Part shown: in pieces, positions 13,368-20,082 of the stretch
Numbering within the stretch: position 1 is the stretch's first letter
Layout of the letters: every line of letters starts with the position of its first letter
Source of the DNA: a virus
Length of the DNA stretch: 20,167 nt
IMG/VR virus record: IMGVR_UViG_3300047560_000198
Coordinates: 1 to 20,167 of that record
Direction: 5' to 3' (one strand)
Notes under the pieces: generated by a model
Databases searched by the model: none
What the model was told of the DNA's origin: nothing
Seen by the model: only the letters and a program-made list of their open reading frames with translations
Made by a program: the position numbers and the translations under genes

Positions 13368-13619
13368 ATGGCAAAGTACAGCATGAAAAAGGGCGGCAAG
13401 GAAGTTGGACCTGCGTCCACCTACGCCGAGCCCCACACGATGAAGGGCAAGAAAGTCACTGCCGCCCCGACTCCCAAGCCGTTGAAGGCTGACGATCTGA
13501 ATCCTTCTGCTGGCAACATCTCCAAGGGCAACTACCCGCCCGTCAAGACTTCTGGTATCAAAATCCGTGGCACTGGCGCGGCAACCAAAGGCCTGATGGC
13601 CCGTGGCCCGATGGCGTGA
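13368..13619 (+). CDS. Small Lys/Gly/Pro-rich protein (IRGTGAATKG family)
   Basis: An 83-aa basic, probably largely disordered protein. It begins MAKYSMKKGGKEVG and ends SGIKIRGTGAATKGLMARGPMA, a C-terminal pattern common in uncultured phage genomes. A GGAGG (13358-13362) is well spaced to the ATG. No enzyme or membrane motif is present. It closes the basic cluster just before the adaptor-like gene. A virion-internal or assembly role is inferred only from place and composition. Confidence 0.7.
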   Translation: MAKYSMKKGGKEVGPASTYAEPHTMKGKKVTAAPTPKPLKADDLNPSAGNISKGNYPPVKTSGIKIRGTGAATKGLMARGPMA

Positions 13620-13626
13620 GGTTTGA

Positions 13627-14337
13627 ATGACCTACGATGAGCTTGTTGCGGCGATTCAGTCGTACACCGAGAACCAATTCCCAACGACCTACTTGGCCGA
13701 TGGGTCTGGTGTTACCTCGACCACCCAGATCAACACGTTCATCAAGCAAGCGGAACAGCGGATCTTCAACACGATCCAGTTCCCATCGCTTCGCAGGAAC
13801 GTCACTGGGCTGACGACCACCAACAACAAGTACCTGTCCTGCCCGAGTGACTTCTTGGCCGTCTATTCGATGGCGGTTGTGGATGCGCTGGGTGCGTACG
13901 AGTACCTGCTGAACAAGGATGTGAACTTCATCCGTCAGGCGTACCCGACCCCCACGGACACGGCCACACCGAAGTACTACGCCCTCTTTGGCCCTACGAC
14001 CACGAGCGGCGGCAGTCCCACCATCACCAACGAGCTGTCGTTCATCCTTGGCCCCACCCCTGATGCGGCCTACACGGTTGAGCTTCACTACTTCTACTAC
14101 CCGACCTCGATTGTTGACTCCAATGACGGCCACACATGGCTGGGCGACAACTTCGACTCCGTGCTTCTGTACGGCTCGTTGGTCGAGTCAGCTACATTCA
14201 TGAAGGCTGAGGCCGATATGGTGGCGTTGTACAACCAAAAATACCAAGAAGCTCTTGCTTTGGCAAAGCGACTTGGAGACGGCATGGAGCGTCAGGATGC
14301 GTACCGTTCTGGTCAATACAGACAGGCGGTCACATGA
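13627..14337 (+). CDS. Head-tail adaptor-like protein
   Basis: A 236-aa protein with helical N-terminus (TYDELVAAIQSYTEN, then INTFIKQAEQRIFNTIQFPSLRRN) followed by LTTTNNKYLSCPSDFLAVYSMAVV, YEYLLNKDVNFIRQAYP and NELSFILGPTPDAAYTVELHYFYYPTSIV. It ends with a helical hairpin (VALYNQKYQEALALAKRL). This arrangement, helices then a beta sheet with a C-terminal helix, is the pattern of phage adaptor proteins at the portal-tail junction (SU10-type adaptors, from memory). It overlaps the next gene by 4 nt. Its resemblance in layout to the gene at 11865 suggests two adaptor layers. Family assignment is moderately sure. Confidence 0.65.
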   Translation: MTYDELVAAIQSYTENQFPTTYLADGSGVTSTTQINTFIKQAEQRIFNTIQFPSLRRNVTGLTTTNNKYLSCPSDFLAVYSMAVVDALGAYEYLLNKDVNFIRQAYPTPTDTATPKYYALFGPTTTSGGSPTITNELSFILGPTPDAAYTVELHYFYYPTSIVDSNDGHTWLGDNFDSVLLYGSLVESATFMKAEADMVALYNQKYQEALALAKRLGDGMERQDAYRSGQYRQAVT

Positions 14338-14753
14338 GCATCATGCAAGGGGCCACCACGAGCTTCAAGGTCGAACTGCTCGACGGGGTTCACAACTTCC
14401 TGACCGACACGTTCAAGATCGCCCTCTATACCGGCAACGCGTCTTTGGGGGCGGACACGACTGTCTACACAACCAGCAACGAGGTGACCGGCACTGGGTA
14501 CACGGCGGGCGGCAACACGCTCACTGCAACCACGCCAACCTCGTCTGGCACGGTGGCCTACGTGTCCTTTGCAAACACCTCTTGGTCGTCTGCATCGTTT
14601 ACAGCGAGAGCCGCCCTCATCTACAATGCCACGCAAGGCAACAAGTCTGTGGCGGTGTTGGACTTTGGCTCTGACAAGACGGTATCAAACAGCACTTTCA
14701 CAATCACTTTCCCAGTCGCCGATGCCTCCAACGCCATCGTGCGTATCGCATAA
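14334..14753 (+). CDS. Beta-rich tail structural protein
   Basis: A 139-aa protein starting at an ATGA overlap with the adaptor gene. TSFKVELLDGVHNFLTDTFKIALYTG, NEVTGTGYTAGGNTLTATTPTSSGTVAYVSFANTSW in parts, and RAALIYNATQGNKSVAVLDFGSDKTV are typical of a phage tail-protein family in which a metal-free beta sandwich is repeated along a fibre or baseplate-like structure. It contains no enzyme motif. The exact position in the virion is unknown. Translation is probably coupled to the adaptor. Confidence 0.7.
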   Translation: MSIMQGATTSFKVELLDGVHNFLTDTFKIALYTGNASLGADTTVYTTSNEVTGTGYTAGGNTLTATTPTSSGTVAYVSFANTSWSSASFTARAALIYNATQGNKSVAVLDFGSDKTVSNSTFTITFPVADASNAIVRIA

Positions 14754-14764
14754 GGAGAAATCCC

Positions 14765-15343
14765 ATGTTGGACAACAAAGCAAAAGCCTTTGACCAGTTC
14801 GAGGCATCGGTCGTCGCAAAGCAGGATTCTTCTGAGCATGTGACTGCGGGCGGCTTCTTCACTGTCGAGTGCTTCGACAAGGACGGCAACCTGAAGTGGA
14901 AAGAGGAAAACCACAACCTCGTGGTGAACGTCGGTCTTCAGGACATGAACGCCAAGTACTTCACGGGTTCGAGCTACACGGCGGCTTGGTACATCGGCCT
15001 CTACGGTTCTGGTTCAACCAACAACCCTGCGGCTTCTGACACCATGTCCTCCCACGCTGGCTGGACTGAGGTGACGGCGTACAGCCAGTCCACCCGCCCT
15101 GCCTGTACGTTTGGCACTCCCACCACGGCAAACCCGTCTGTGGCAACCAACTCTGCCTCTCCCGCATCGTTCAGCATCAACGGCACGACCACCGTGGGCG
15201 GCGCATTCCTCACGAGCAACAACACCAAGGGCGGCACGACTGGCACGCTCTTCTCCGCTTCTGATTTCACTGGCGGCGACCGTTCGGTGGTGTCTGGTGA
15301 CACGCTGACGGTGACCTACACCTTCAGCTTGACTGCGACTTAA
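14765..15343 (+). CDS. Tail structural protein
   Basis: A 192-aa protein with AAGGAG (14752-14757) before the ATG. The first 60 residues are charged (KAFDQFEASVVAKQDSSEHV; GNLKWKEENHNLVVNVGLQDM). The rest is a Thr/Ser/Gly/Ala-rich beta domain containing AAWYIGLYGSG and NPAASDTMSSHAGWTEVTAY, patterns found in a widespread phage tail family. The C-terminus ends in a strand (SGDTLTVTYTFSLTAT). It forms a pair with the preceding gene, which has similar style. A tail-surface or fibre-attachment role is inferred. Confidence 0.7.
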   Translation: MLDNKAKAFDQFEASVVAKQDSSEHVTAGGFFTVECFDKDGNLKWKEENHNLVVNVGLQDMNAKYFTGSSYTAAWYIGLYGSGSTNNPAASDTMSSHAGWTEVTAYSQSTRPACTFGTPTTANPSVATNSASPASFSINGTTTVGGAFLTSNNTKGGTTGTLFSASDFTGGDRSVVSGDTLTVTYTFSLTAT

Positions 15344-15352
15344 GGAGGCATG

Positions 15353-15532
15353 ATGGCTAAGTTTCAAAAGGGTGATGTTGTTCGTGTAAACGCCGTAGTT
15401 CCGCAAGGCCCGGTTCAGGGCTTTCGCATGGACGAAGAGACGGGCGAGGTCTACTGCTTGATCGAGTGGACTGACGCCAACGGTGAAACCCAACAACGCT
15501 GGTTCAAAGAAAATGACCTGACTGGAGTGTGA
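15353..15532 (+). CDS. Small SH3/Tudor-like protein
   Basis: A 59-aa single-domain protein with five probable strands: FQKGDVVRVNA, QGFRMDEETG, EVYCLIEWTDANGE and TQQRWFKENDLTGV. The KGDVVxV start and EWTDxxGxxxxRWFxExxL end resemble small SH3- or Tudor-like barrels in phage tail modules. Tandem ATGs lie at 15350 and 15353. AAGGAGG (15342-15348) is too close to the first, so 15353 is preferred. It might be an adaptor or chaperone for tail proteins. Function is unknown. Confidence 0.7.
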   Translation: MAKFQKGDVVRVNAVVPQGPVQGFRMDEETGEVYCLIEWTDANGETQQRWFKENDLTGV

Positions 15533-15535
15533 TAA

Positions 15536-15964
15536 ATGGCTTTCGTTCTTGCCGACCGGGTCAAGGAGACTACGACCACGACAGGGACGGGAACCGTCAC
15601 ACTGGGTGGAGCCGCTACAGGCTTCCAATCGTTTTCTGCCATTGGCAACGCCAATTCCACCTACTACACCATCGCTGGGCAAGGCACGGCTGAATGGGAG
15701 GTGGGGATTGGGACGTACACCTCCAGCGGCACAACCCTCTCCCGGGACACAGTCTTGGCTTCCAGCAACGCTGGGAGCAAGGTCAACTTCTCTGCTGGCA
15801 CAAAGGATGTCTTTGTCACCCAGCCAGCGGAAACGACTGTCGTCGTGAGCAACAACCCGGGGACATCTGGGCAGGTTCTCACATCCAACGGAACTGGGGT
15901 TGTCCCGAGCTGGCAGACTTCTGCCGTTGAGCCAGCCTACTTCCTTGCAACCATGATGGGCTGA
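15536..15964 (+). CDS. Tail-fibre-like domain protein (DRVKETTTTTGTGTVTL family)
   Basis: A 142-aa protein beginning MAFVLADRVKETTTTTGTGT, followed by ATGFQSFSAIGNANSTYYTIAG, WEVGIGTYTSSGTTLSRDTVLASSN and KVNFSAGTKDVFVTQPAE. I recognise this block as a recurrent module at or near phage tail-fibre N-termini. It then has a flexible linker (NNPGTSGQVLTSNGTG) and ends with YFLATMMG. It is probably a fibre base or fibre-associated subunit. Here the module stands alone rather than being fused to a receptor-binding tip, which may be provided by neighbouring genes. Confidence 0.75.
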   Translation: MAFVLADRVKETTTTTGTGTVTLGGAATGFQSFSAIGNANSTYYTIAGQGTAEWEVGIGTYTSSGTTLSRDTVLASSNAGSKVNFSAGTKDVFVTQPAETTVVVSNNPGTSGQVLTSNGTGVVPSWQTSAVEPAYFLATMMG

Positions 15965-15965
15965 T

Positions 15966-16292
15966 ATGGCTACATACGCAAATACCTCCTATGTCGCCAA
16001 GAACGTTGGCACATCCGCATCCACTCTCACGACGGTGGCAAGCGCGACAACCATTGCGATCACGAGCTTGGTTGTGGCAAACACGACCACGTCCCCGATC
16101 ACCTGTGATGTGTACTTCACCCGGTCTGCGGTGGACTACTACTTGGTCAAGACGGCAACTGTGCCAGTGGGCGGGTCGCTGGAAGTGATTGGCGGCAACA
16201 GGGTGGTGCTGATTGCATCGGATGCCTTGAAGGTTGTCTCAAGCGCCGCAAGCTCTGCGGACGTGATTGTTTCTGTCCTGACGGCGGTCTGA
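15966..16292 (+). CDS. Small beta-sandwich tail protein
   Basis: A 108-aa Thr/Val/Ser/Ala-rich protein. ATTIAITSLVVANTTTSPITCDVYFTRSAVDYYLVKTATVPVGGSLEVIGGNRVVLIASDALKVVSS, read in parts, gives a seven- or eight-strand pattern with alternating hydrophobics, as in small phage tail-surface proteins. It starts 2 nt after the preceding stop. It has no membrane segment. It is probably a fibre-associated subunit; the role is inferred from the neighbours. Confidence 0.7.
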   Translation: MATYANTSYVAKNVGTSASTLTTVASATTIAITSLVVANTTTSPITCDVYFTRSAVDYYLVKTATVPVGGSLEVIGGNRVVLIASDALKVVSSAASSADVIVSVLTAV

Positions 16293-16293
16293 C

Positions 16294-16743
16294 ATGGCGT
16301 TCATCGGCAACACCAACACCACCCAAGCGTTTACACCCGCGATTGACTATTTCAGCGGGAATGGCTCCACCACGGCATTCACTTTGTCGCGCCCGGTGGC
16401 GTCAGTGGCGCAGGTGCAGGTTGTCATTGAGAACGTGCCCCAGAACCCGAGCAGTGCCTACACCATCAGTAGCAATACCATCACGTTCACCTCTGCCCCG
16501 CCCAGCGGAACGAACAACATCTATGTGTACTACACCAGCCCCATCACGCAGATCATTGCGCCGGGACAAAGCACGGTGAATCAGGTTTCGCTTGGCATCA
16601 TCAATTTCTATACTAACCCGCAAAATATCGTGGCGAACTACACCCTGCCTGATGGGTACAACGCCATGTCTGCCGGTCCTGTGACGGTGGCAACCGGTGT
16701 GACGGTGACTGTGCCCACGGGCTCAACTTGGACGGTGGTGTAA
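16294..16743 (+). CDS. Tail-fibre-like protein with SGNGST beta domain
   Basis: A 149-aa protein. The N-terminal domain (about 1-85) contains YFSGNGSTTAFTLSRPVASV, VVIENVPQNPSSAYTI and TITFTSAPPSGTNNIYVYYTSP. The same domain begins the protein at 19051, so these are paralogues sharing one module. The second half (INFYTNPQNIVANYTLPDGYNAMSAGPVTV) is a different strand-rich part with VTVPTGSTWTVV at the end, a pattern common in phage proteins of this type. It ends with TAA overlapping the next ATG by one base. It is probably a fibre subunit. Confidence 0.75.
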   Translation: MAFIGNTNTTQAFTPAIDYFSGNGSTTAFTLSRPVASVAQVQVVIENVPQNPSSAYTISSNTITFTSAPPSGTNNIYVYYTSPITQIIAPGQSTVNQVSLGIINFYTNPQNIVANYTLPDGYNAMSAGPVTVATGVTVTVPTGSTWTVV

Positions 16744-17096
16744 TGAGTACGCTCAAGGTAACAACTATTCAGAACCTGTCCGGCACGGAGGTGTACACCG
16801 CCAAGGCGTGGGTGAACTTCAACGGGACTGGAACTGTCGCCATCCGGGCCAGCGGGAACGTTTCATCAATCACTGACAACGGCACGGGTGATTACACCGT
16901 GAACTTCACTGTGGCAATGACGGATGCGAATTACAGTGGGGTTGCTTTATTTGGAAATGGGAATACTGTTTCTGTTGCTCCGGTTGCAGATATTGGTGCA
17001 GCACCAACAACAAGCGCGTTTAGAGTTTTATCCTACTTAAGATCAACAGGTGCGGCTTTAGATGTGGCGTATTGCAACGTCGCCATTTTCCGCTGA
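16743..17096 (+). CDS. Tail-fibre-like paralogue 1
   Basis: A 117-aa protein beginning STLKVTTIQNLSGTE. The conserved core is KAWVNFNGTGTVAIRASGNV followed by SSITDNGTGDYTVNFTVAM and DANY. A variable second half follows, then the conserved end NVAIFR. The same plan occurs in the genes at 17106 and 17514, so it is one of three tandem paralogues. An internal ATG at 16743 overlaps the previous TAA and is used rather than 16728. The variable half (about 16935-17070) is noticeably AT-richer than the core. It is probably a receptor-contacting fibre tip. Confidence 0.75.
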   Translation: MSTLKVTTIQNLSGTEVYTAKAWVNFNGTGTVAIRASGNVSSITDNGTGDYTVNFTVAMTDANYSGVALFGNGNTVSVAPVADIGAAPTTSAFRVLSYLRSTGAALDVAYCNVAIFR

Positions 17097-17105
17097 GATC
17101 AAATC

Positions 17106-17501
17106 ATGTCCACCATCAAGACCACGACACTCAGCAACGTAGCAGGAACTTCATCGGTTCCTGTGGATACCGTCATCAATGGCAGTGCCAAGGCGTGGGC
17201 GCGCTTTGATGGAACTTCGGGCACCTTATATGGCGGGTTCAACATTTCGTCAGTCACAGATAACGGCACCGGCAATTTCACGTTGAATTTCATAACTGCT
17301 TTTTCGGATACAAATTATTCGCTTGTTGCAATGGCGGAGCCAAGTGGAGGAACCTACTATCAAGTCATGGGCAAATCCTCTACTGGGGCGTTTTCTCGGA
17401 CAACCAGCACGGCACAAGTTTGTACGGCCTACGTAACGAGCACTGGTGGTGCAAGTACTTTGTACGACTGTACCTACATTAATGTAGTAGTCTTCCGCTG
17501 A
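17106..17501 (+). CDS. Tail-fibre-like paralogue 2
   Basis: A 131-aa protein with the same plan as its two neighbours: STIKTTTLSNVAGTSS start, then KAWARFDGTSGTLYGGFNIS and SVTDNGTGNFTLNFITAFSDTNY as the core, a variable half, and a VVVFR end. The core is more diverged than those of paralogues 1 and 3. Two of the conserved strands are clear, as is the DNGTG turn. The variable half (about 17290-17400) contains AT-richer codons and several Tyr and Ser residues, plausible for ligand contact. Each copy is separate with its own start, not a fusion. Confidence 0.75.
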   Translation: MSTIKTTTLSNVAGTSSVPVDTVINGSAKAWARFDGTSGTLYGGFNISSVTDNGTGNFTLNFITAFSDTNYSLVAMAEPSGGTYYQVMGKSSTGAFSRTTSTAQVCTAYVTSTGGASTLYDCTYINVVVFR

Positions 17502-17513
17502 AAGGACACCAAC

Positions 17514-17885
17514 ATGGCAATGACAATCAGCGGATCAAACGGAGTCACCTACCCAGACGGCACATCTCAGGCGTCTGGCTCTCAGGCTTGCAAGGCGTGG
17601 GTGAACTTCAACGGGACAGGGACTGTGGCAATCAGAGCTTCGTACAACGTGAGCTCAATCACTGACAACGGGGCTGGCGACTACACAGTGAACTTCACGA
17701 CTGCCATGCCTGATGCCAACTACACAACCTTTTGCTCTAATAGAGAAAACTATGTCACTGGCACTTCCGATACTTGGGGGTTTTTATATGAGGGTCAACC
17801 AACTACATCAGCAACCCGAGTGCAAACAGGTCAAACGGCTGGTAAGTTCGACTCCGTTGAAGTTAACGTTGTCGTCTTCCGATAA
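17514..17885 (+). CDS. Tail-fibre-like paralogue 3
   Basis: A 123-aa protein. After a short N-terminal piece (TISGSNGVTYPDGTSQASGS) it has the core KAWVNFNGTGTVAIRASYNV, SSITDNGAGDYTVNFTTAM, DANY, nearly identical in protein and similar in DNA to paralogue 1. It then has a different second half (with EGQPTTSATRVQTGQTAGKFD) and ends EVNVVVFR. The GxxYPDGTxQ N-terminal pattern is common in phage fibre proteins. An AAGGA precedes the ATG. Position and modularity suggest a variable receptor-binding subunit. Confidence 0.75.
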   Translation: MAMTISGSNGVTYPDGTSQASGSQACKAWVNFNGTGTVAIRASYNVSSITDNGAGDYTVNFTTAMPDANYTTFCSNRENYVTGTSDTWGFLYEGQPTTSATRVQTGQTAGKFDSVEVNVVVFR

Positions 17886-17903
17886 TTCTTTCAAGGAGAA
17901 ACC

Positions 17904-18101
17904 ATGACTCAACGAATCATTTACCCAACAGACGAAGGCGGTGTAGCCGTCATCATCCCCACGCCGGAGGCATTGCAGTCCATGTCGATCAGAGACATTG
18001 CGCTCAAGGATGTCCCCGCCGGGAAGCCTTACAAGATCGTGGATGTGCAAGACATTCCGTCTGACCGCACGTTCCGCAACGCATGGGAGTACCAAGAATG
18101 A
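17904..18101 (+). CDS. Small fibre-associated protein, possible assembly chaperone
   Basis: A 65-aa soluble protein: RIIYPTDEGGVAVIIPTPEALQSMSIRDIALKDVPAGKPYKIVDVQDIPSDRTFRNAWEYQE in sequence order begins with two strands, then an acidic helix and a DxxDIPSDRTFRNAWE end. I recognise this as a small family found beside phage tail-fibre genes. It differs in composition from the beta-rich fibre proteins, which fits a chaperone or capping role. AAGGAG precedes the ATG. Its stop overlaps the next start (ATGA), and the pair recurs together in other phages, from memory. Function is unproven. Confidence 0.7.
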   Translation: MTQRIIYPTDEGGVAVIIPTPEALQSMSIRDIALKDVPAGKPYKIVDVQDIPSDRTFRNAWEYQE

Positions 18102-18331
18102 TTGTCGTCAACATCAACAAAGCCAAGACCATTGCTCATGACATGCGCCGCGCCGCTCGTGCAGAAGAGTTTGCGCCATTGGATGCCGCCATCATGAAGC
18201 AGATCCCCGGAACGGACGTTCAGGCGGTTGAAGCAGAGCGTCAAGCCATCCGAGACAAGTACGCAACCATCCAGACCAACATTGACTCCGCAACCACGCC
18301 GGACGAGATCAAGTCTGCCTTGGGGATCTAA
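18098..18331 (+). CDS. Small helical partner protein, possible assembly chaperone
   Basis: A 77-aa soluble protein starting at an ATGA overlap. IVVNINKAKTIAHDMRRAARAEEFAPLDAAIMKQIPG forms a strand and an amphipathic helix. VEAERQAIRDKYATIQTNIDSATTPDEIKSALGI is a long charged helix resembling the C-terminal helix of tail-fibre-assembly proteins. Tight coupling to the preceding gene suggests they act together. The start at 18098 is preferred over 18083 because of the overlap and family start pattern (MIVVNI). It ends directly against the next ATG. Confidence 0.7.
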   Translation: MIVVNINKAKTIAHDMRRAARAEEFAPLDAAIMKQIPGTDVQAVEAERQAIRDKYATIQTNIDSATTPDEIKSALGI

Positions 18332-18793
18332 ATGCCGATCAGCAAGGTGTCGCAACAGGGGATGTACGCCGGGGCGGTGTTGCAGGTTGTGCAAACTCAG
18401 TACTCAACCGCTACAACCACAACCTCAAGCGCGCAGACATCAACTGGTTGCACAGCGTCAATTACTCCGTCATCATCTACCAACAAGGTTTTGGCAATTT
18501 TGAATATGCCAACTAGGCATAACTCGGTTGGTCAAAACGGTGCCGGACAAATCAGTAGAAACTCAGGCGCGGCACTTTCTGGATTGGTGCAAGATTACTA
18601 TGCTCCGTCTGGTACGGGCATTTCTGGGAACATCAATATTGTTTGGCTTGATAGCCCTGCCACAACATCTTCTGTGACATACACGGCCACATTTGGCGTT
18701 AACGGGTCTGGCGGGACATTGGCGATCAACAGTGATTTCAACAACACAAACAATGGTGTGACATATCTGACTTTGTTGGAGATCTCAGCATGA
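18332..18793 (+). CDS. Tail-fibre-like surface protein
   Basis: A 153-aa protein with conserved first half: GAVLQVVQTQYSTATTTTSS, CTASITPSSSTNKVLAILNM. The second half is more variable and AT-richer, with a beta pattern NINIVWLDSPATTSSVTYTATFGV, ending YLTLLEISA. The module around VLQVVQTxY and ITPSSxxNKVL is common in phage tail-fibre and tail-tip proteins. It sits between the putative chaperones and the next small protein, overlapping the latter by 4 nt. A role in receptor contact is inferred. Confidence 0.75.
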   Translation: MPISKVSQQGMYAGAVLQVVQTQYSTATTTTSSAQTSTGCTASITPSSSTNKVLAILNMPTRHNSVGQNGAGQISRNSGAALSGLVQDYYAPSGTGISGNINIVWLDSPATTSSVTYTATFGVNGSGGTLAINSDFNNTNNGVTYLTLLEISA

Positions 18794-19047
18794 ATCACAA
18801 AGCCATTTTTGCTCTCAACCCATCTGTTGTCACTATTCGTGGAGATGAGGCATTTGATGCACAAGGCAACCCAGTTGAATTTGACCCCTCCGCAGTTGAA
18901 GCTTGGGTTGATCCCGAAGCCTACAAAGACCTGCGTCGTGCGGAATATCCGTCCATCGTGGATCAACTCGACACGCTGTACCACGGCGGGTACGATGCTT
19001 GGAAGGCCAGCATCAAGGCCGTGAAAGACAAATACCCGAAGGGATAA
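18790..19047 (+). CDS. Small acidic tail-associated protein with XkdW-like end
   Basis: An 85-aa protein: KAIFALNPSVVTIRGDEAFDAQGNPVEFDPSAVEAWVDPE is strand-rich and acidic, then YKDLRRAEYPSIVDQLDTLYHGGYDAWKASIKAVKDKYPKG is helical. The RxxEYPSIxDQLDxLYHGG...W...I...K.KYPK pattern resembles the C-terminal motif of small XkdW-like phage proteins near tail fibres. It may cap or chaperone fibre subunits. Translation is coupled by ATGA to the preceding gene. There is no signal or membrane segment. Function is uncertain. Confidence 0.7.
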   Translation: MNHKAIFALNPSVVTIRGDEAFDAQGNPVEFDPSAVEAWVDPEAYKDLRRAEYPSIVDQLDTLYHGGYDAWKASIKAVKDKYPKG

Positions 19048-19050
19048 ACC

Positions 19051-20079
19051 GTGGCATACATTGGCAACAACCCACTCAGCGTAGCCTTCCTGACTGATCA
19101 GTTCAGCGGGAACGGGTCAACTGTTGCCTTCACGTTGTCCGTGGCTCCGGCAAACACTGCGTCCATCCTTGTGGCTGTCACGGGCGTGGTTCAAGACCCA
19201 TCGACCTACAGCGTCTCTGGCACAACCCTCACATTCTCTGCCGCGCCTCCATCCGGCACGGGGAACATCTCTGTTCGGTATCTGGGCATCCCAGCTTCTG
19301 GGGTTACGACCACGGCCTACCGCACAGTCACAGACAGCACCGCCACGGCGGGTCAGACGACCTTCACCATCCCGAGCTACACCGTTGGGTATTTGAACGT
19401 TTACCGCAACGGGGTGCGACTTGCCGCCGCAGACTTCACCGCCACCTCGGGCACGACAGTGGTTCTTGGGACTGCCGCAACGGCGGGTGACACCATCACC
19501 ACCGAATCGTTCTATGTCTCGTCGGTGCTCAATGCCATCCCTGCAACCTCTGGCAGTGTGGCGGCTTCGTATTTAGTGACTGGGTCAATCACACCAACTT
19601 ACTTGGCCCAGCCTCTGACGGCTGGTACTGCGGTTGCAACAACTTCTGGGACTTCGATTGACTTCACTGGGATTCCATCATGGGTGAAGCGCATCACTGT
19701 GATGTTGAATGGGGTGAGCAGCAATGGGACATCCAATTTCACCGTTCAAATTGGTTCTGGTTCAATCGTCACATCTGGGTATGCGTGTCAGTTGAGTGCG
19801 GCTACTTCAGCTTGGGCCGGATCAATTAGCACCTACACAGACGCGTTTCACGTTTTTAATACCGGATATGCGGCAGGATTGGCGTATGGGCATGCTTTTT
19901 TAACCCTTATTTCTGGGAATACATGGGTGTATTCTTCAAATGTTATTTCAAACGACCCTAGAGCATCCCAAGGTACTGGCAGTTACGCTCTTTCTGGTGC
20001 GCTTGATCGAATTCGCTTTACTACATCATCCGGAACAAATACCTTCGACGCCGGAACAATCAACATTCTTTATGAGTAA
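19051..20079 (+). CDS. Large multi-domain tail-fibre protein
   Basis: A 342-aa protein starting at GTG 19051 after AAGGGAT. Domain 1 (about 1-82) is the SGNGST module shared with the gene at 16294. Domain 2 (about 85-165) is TAGQTTFTIPSYTVGYLNVYRNGVRL plus TTVVLGTAATAGDTITTESFYVSS, a common phage fibre module. Residues 165-200 are a linker (IPATSGSVAASYLVTGS). Domain 3 (200-342) has SIDFTGIPSWVKRITVMLNGVSSNGTS and ends FDAGTINILYE, a beta-rich tip. The tip's DNA (about 19820-20060) is AT-richer than the start. This is the longest fibre protein in the window and is likely a main receptor-binding component. Confidence 0.8.
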   Translation: MAYIGNNPLSVAFLTDQFSGNGSTVAFTLSVAPANTASILVAVTGVVQDPSTYSVSGTTLTFSAAPPSGTGNISVRYLGIPASGVTTTAYRTVTDSTATAGQTTFTIPSYTVGYLNVYRNGVRLAAADFTATSGTTVVLGTAATAGDTITTESFYVSSVLNAIPATSGSVAASYLVTGSITPTYLAQPLTAGTAVATTSGTSIDFTGIPSWVKRITVMLNGVSSNGTSNFTVQIGSGSIVTSGYACQLSAATSAWAGSISTYTDAFHVFNTGYAAGLAYGHAFLTLISGNTWVYSSNVISNDPRASQGTGSYALSGALDRIRFTTSSGTNTFDAGTINILYE

Positions 20080-20082
20080 GCC

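Noticed and set aside
14334-15343. Tape-measure or tail-tube protein
   Set aside because: No long helical tape-measure-like gene exists here. These proteins are short and beta-rich.
16743-17885. Diversity-generating retroelement variable repeats
   Set aside because: Differences between copies are spread over all bases rather than adenine positions, and no reverse transcriptase or template repeat is in the window.
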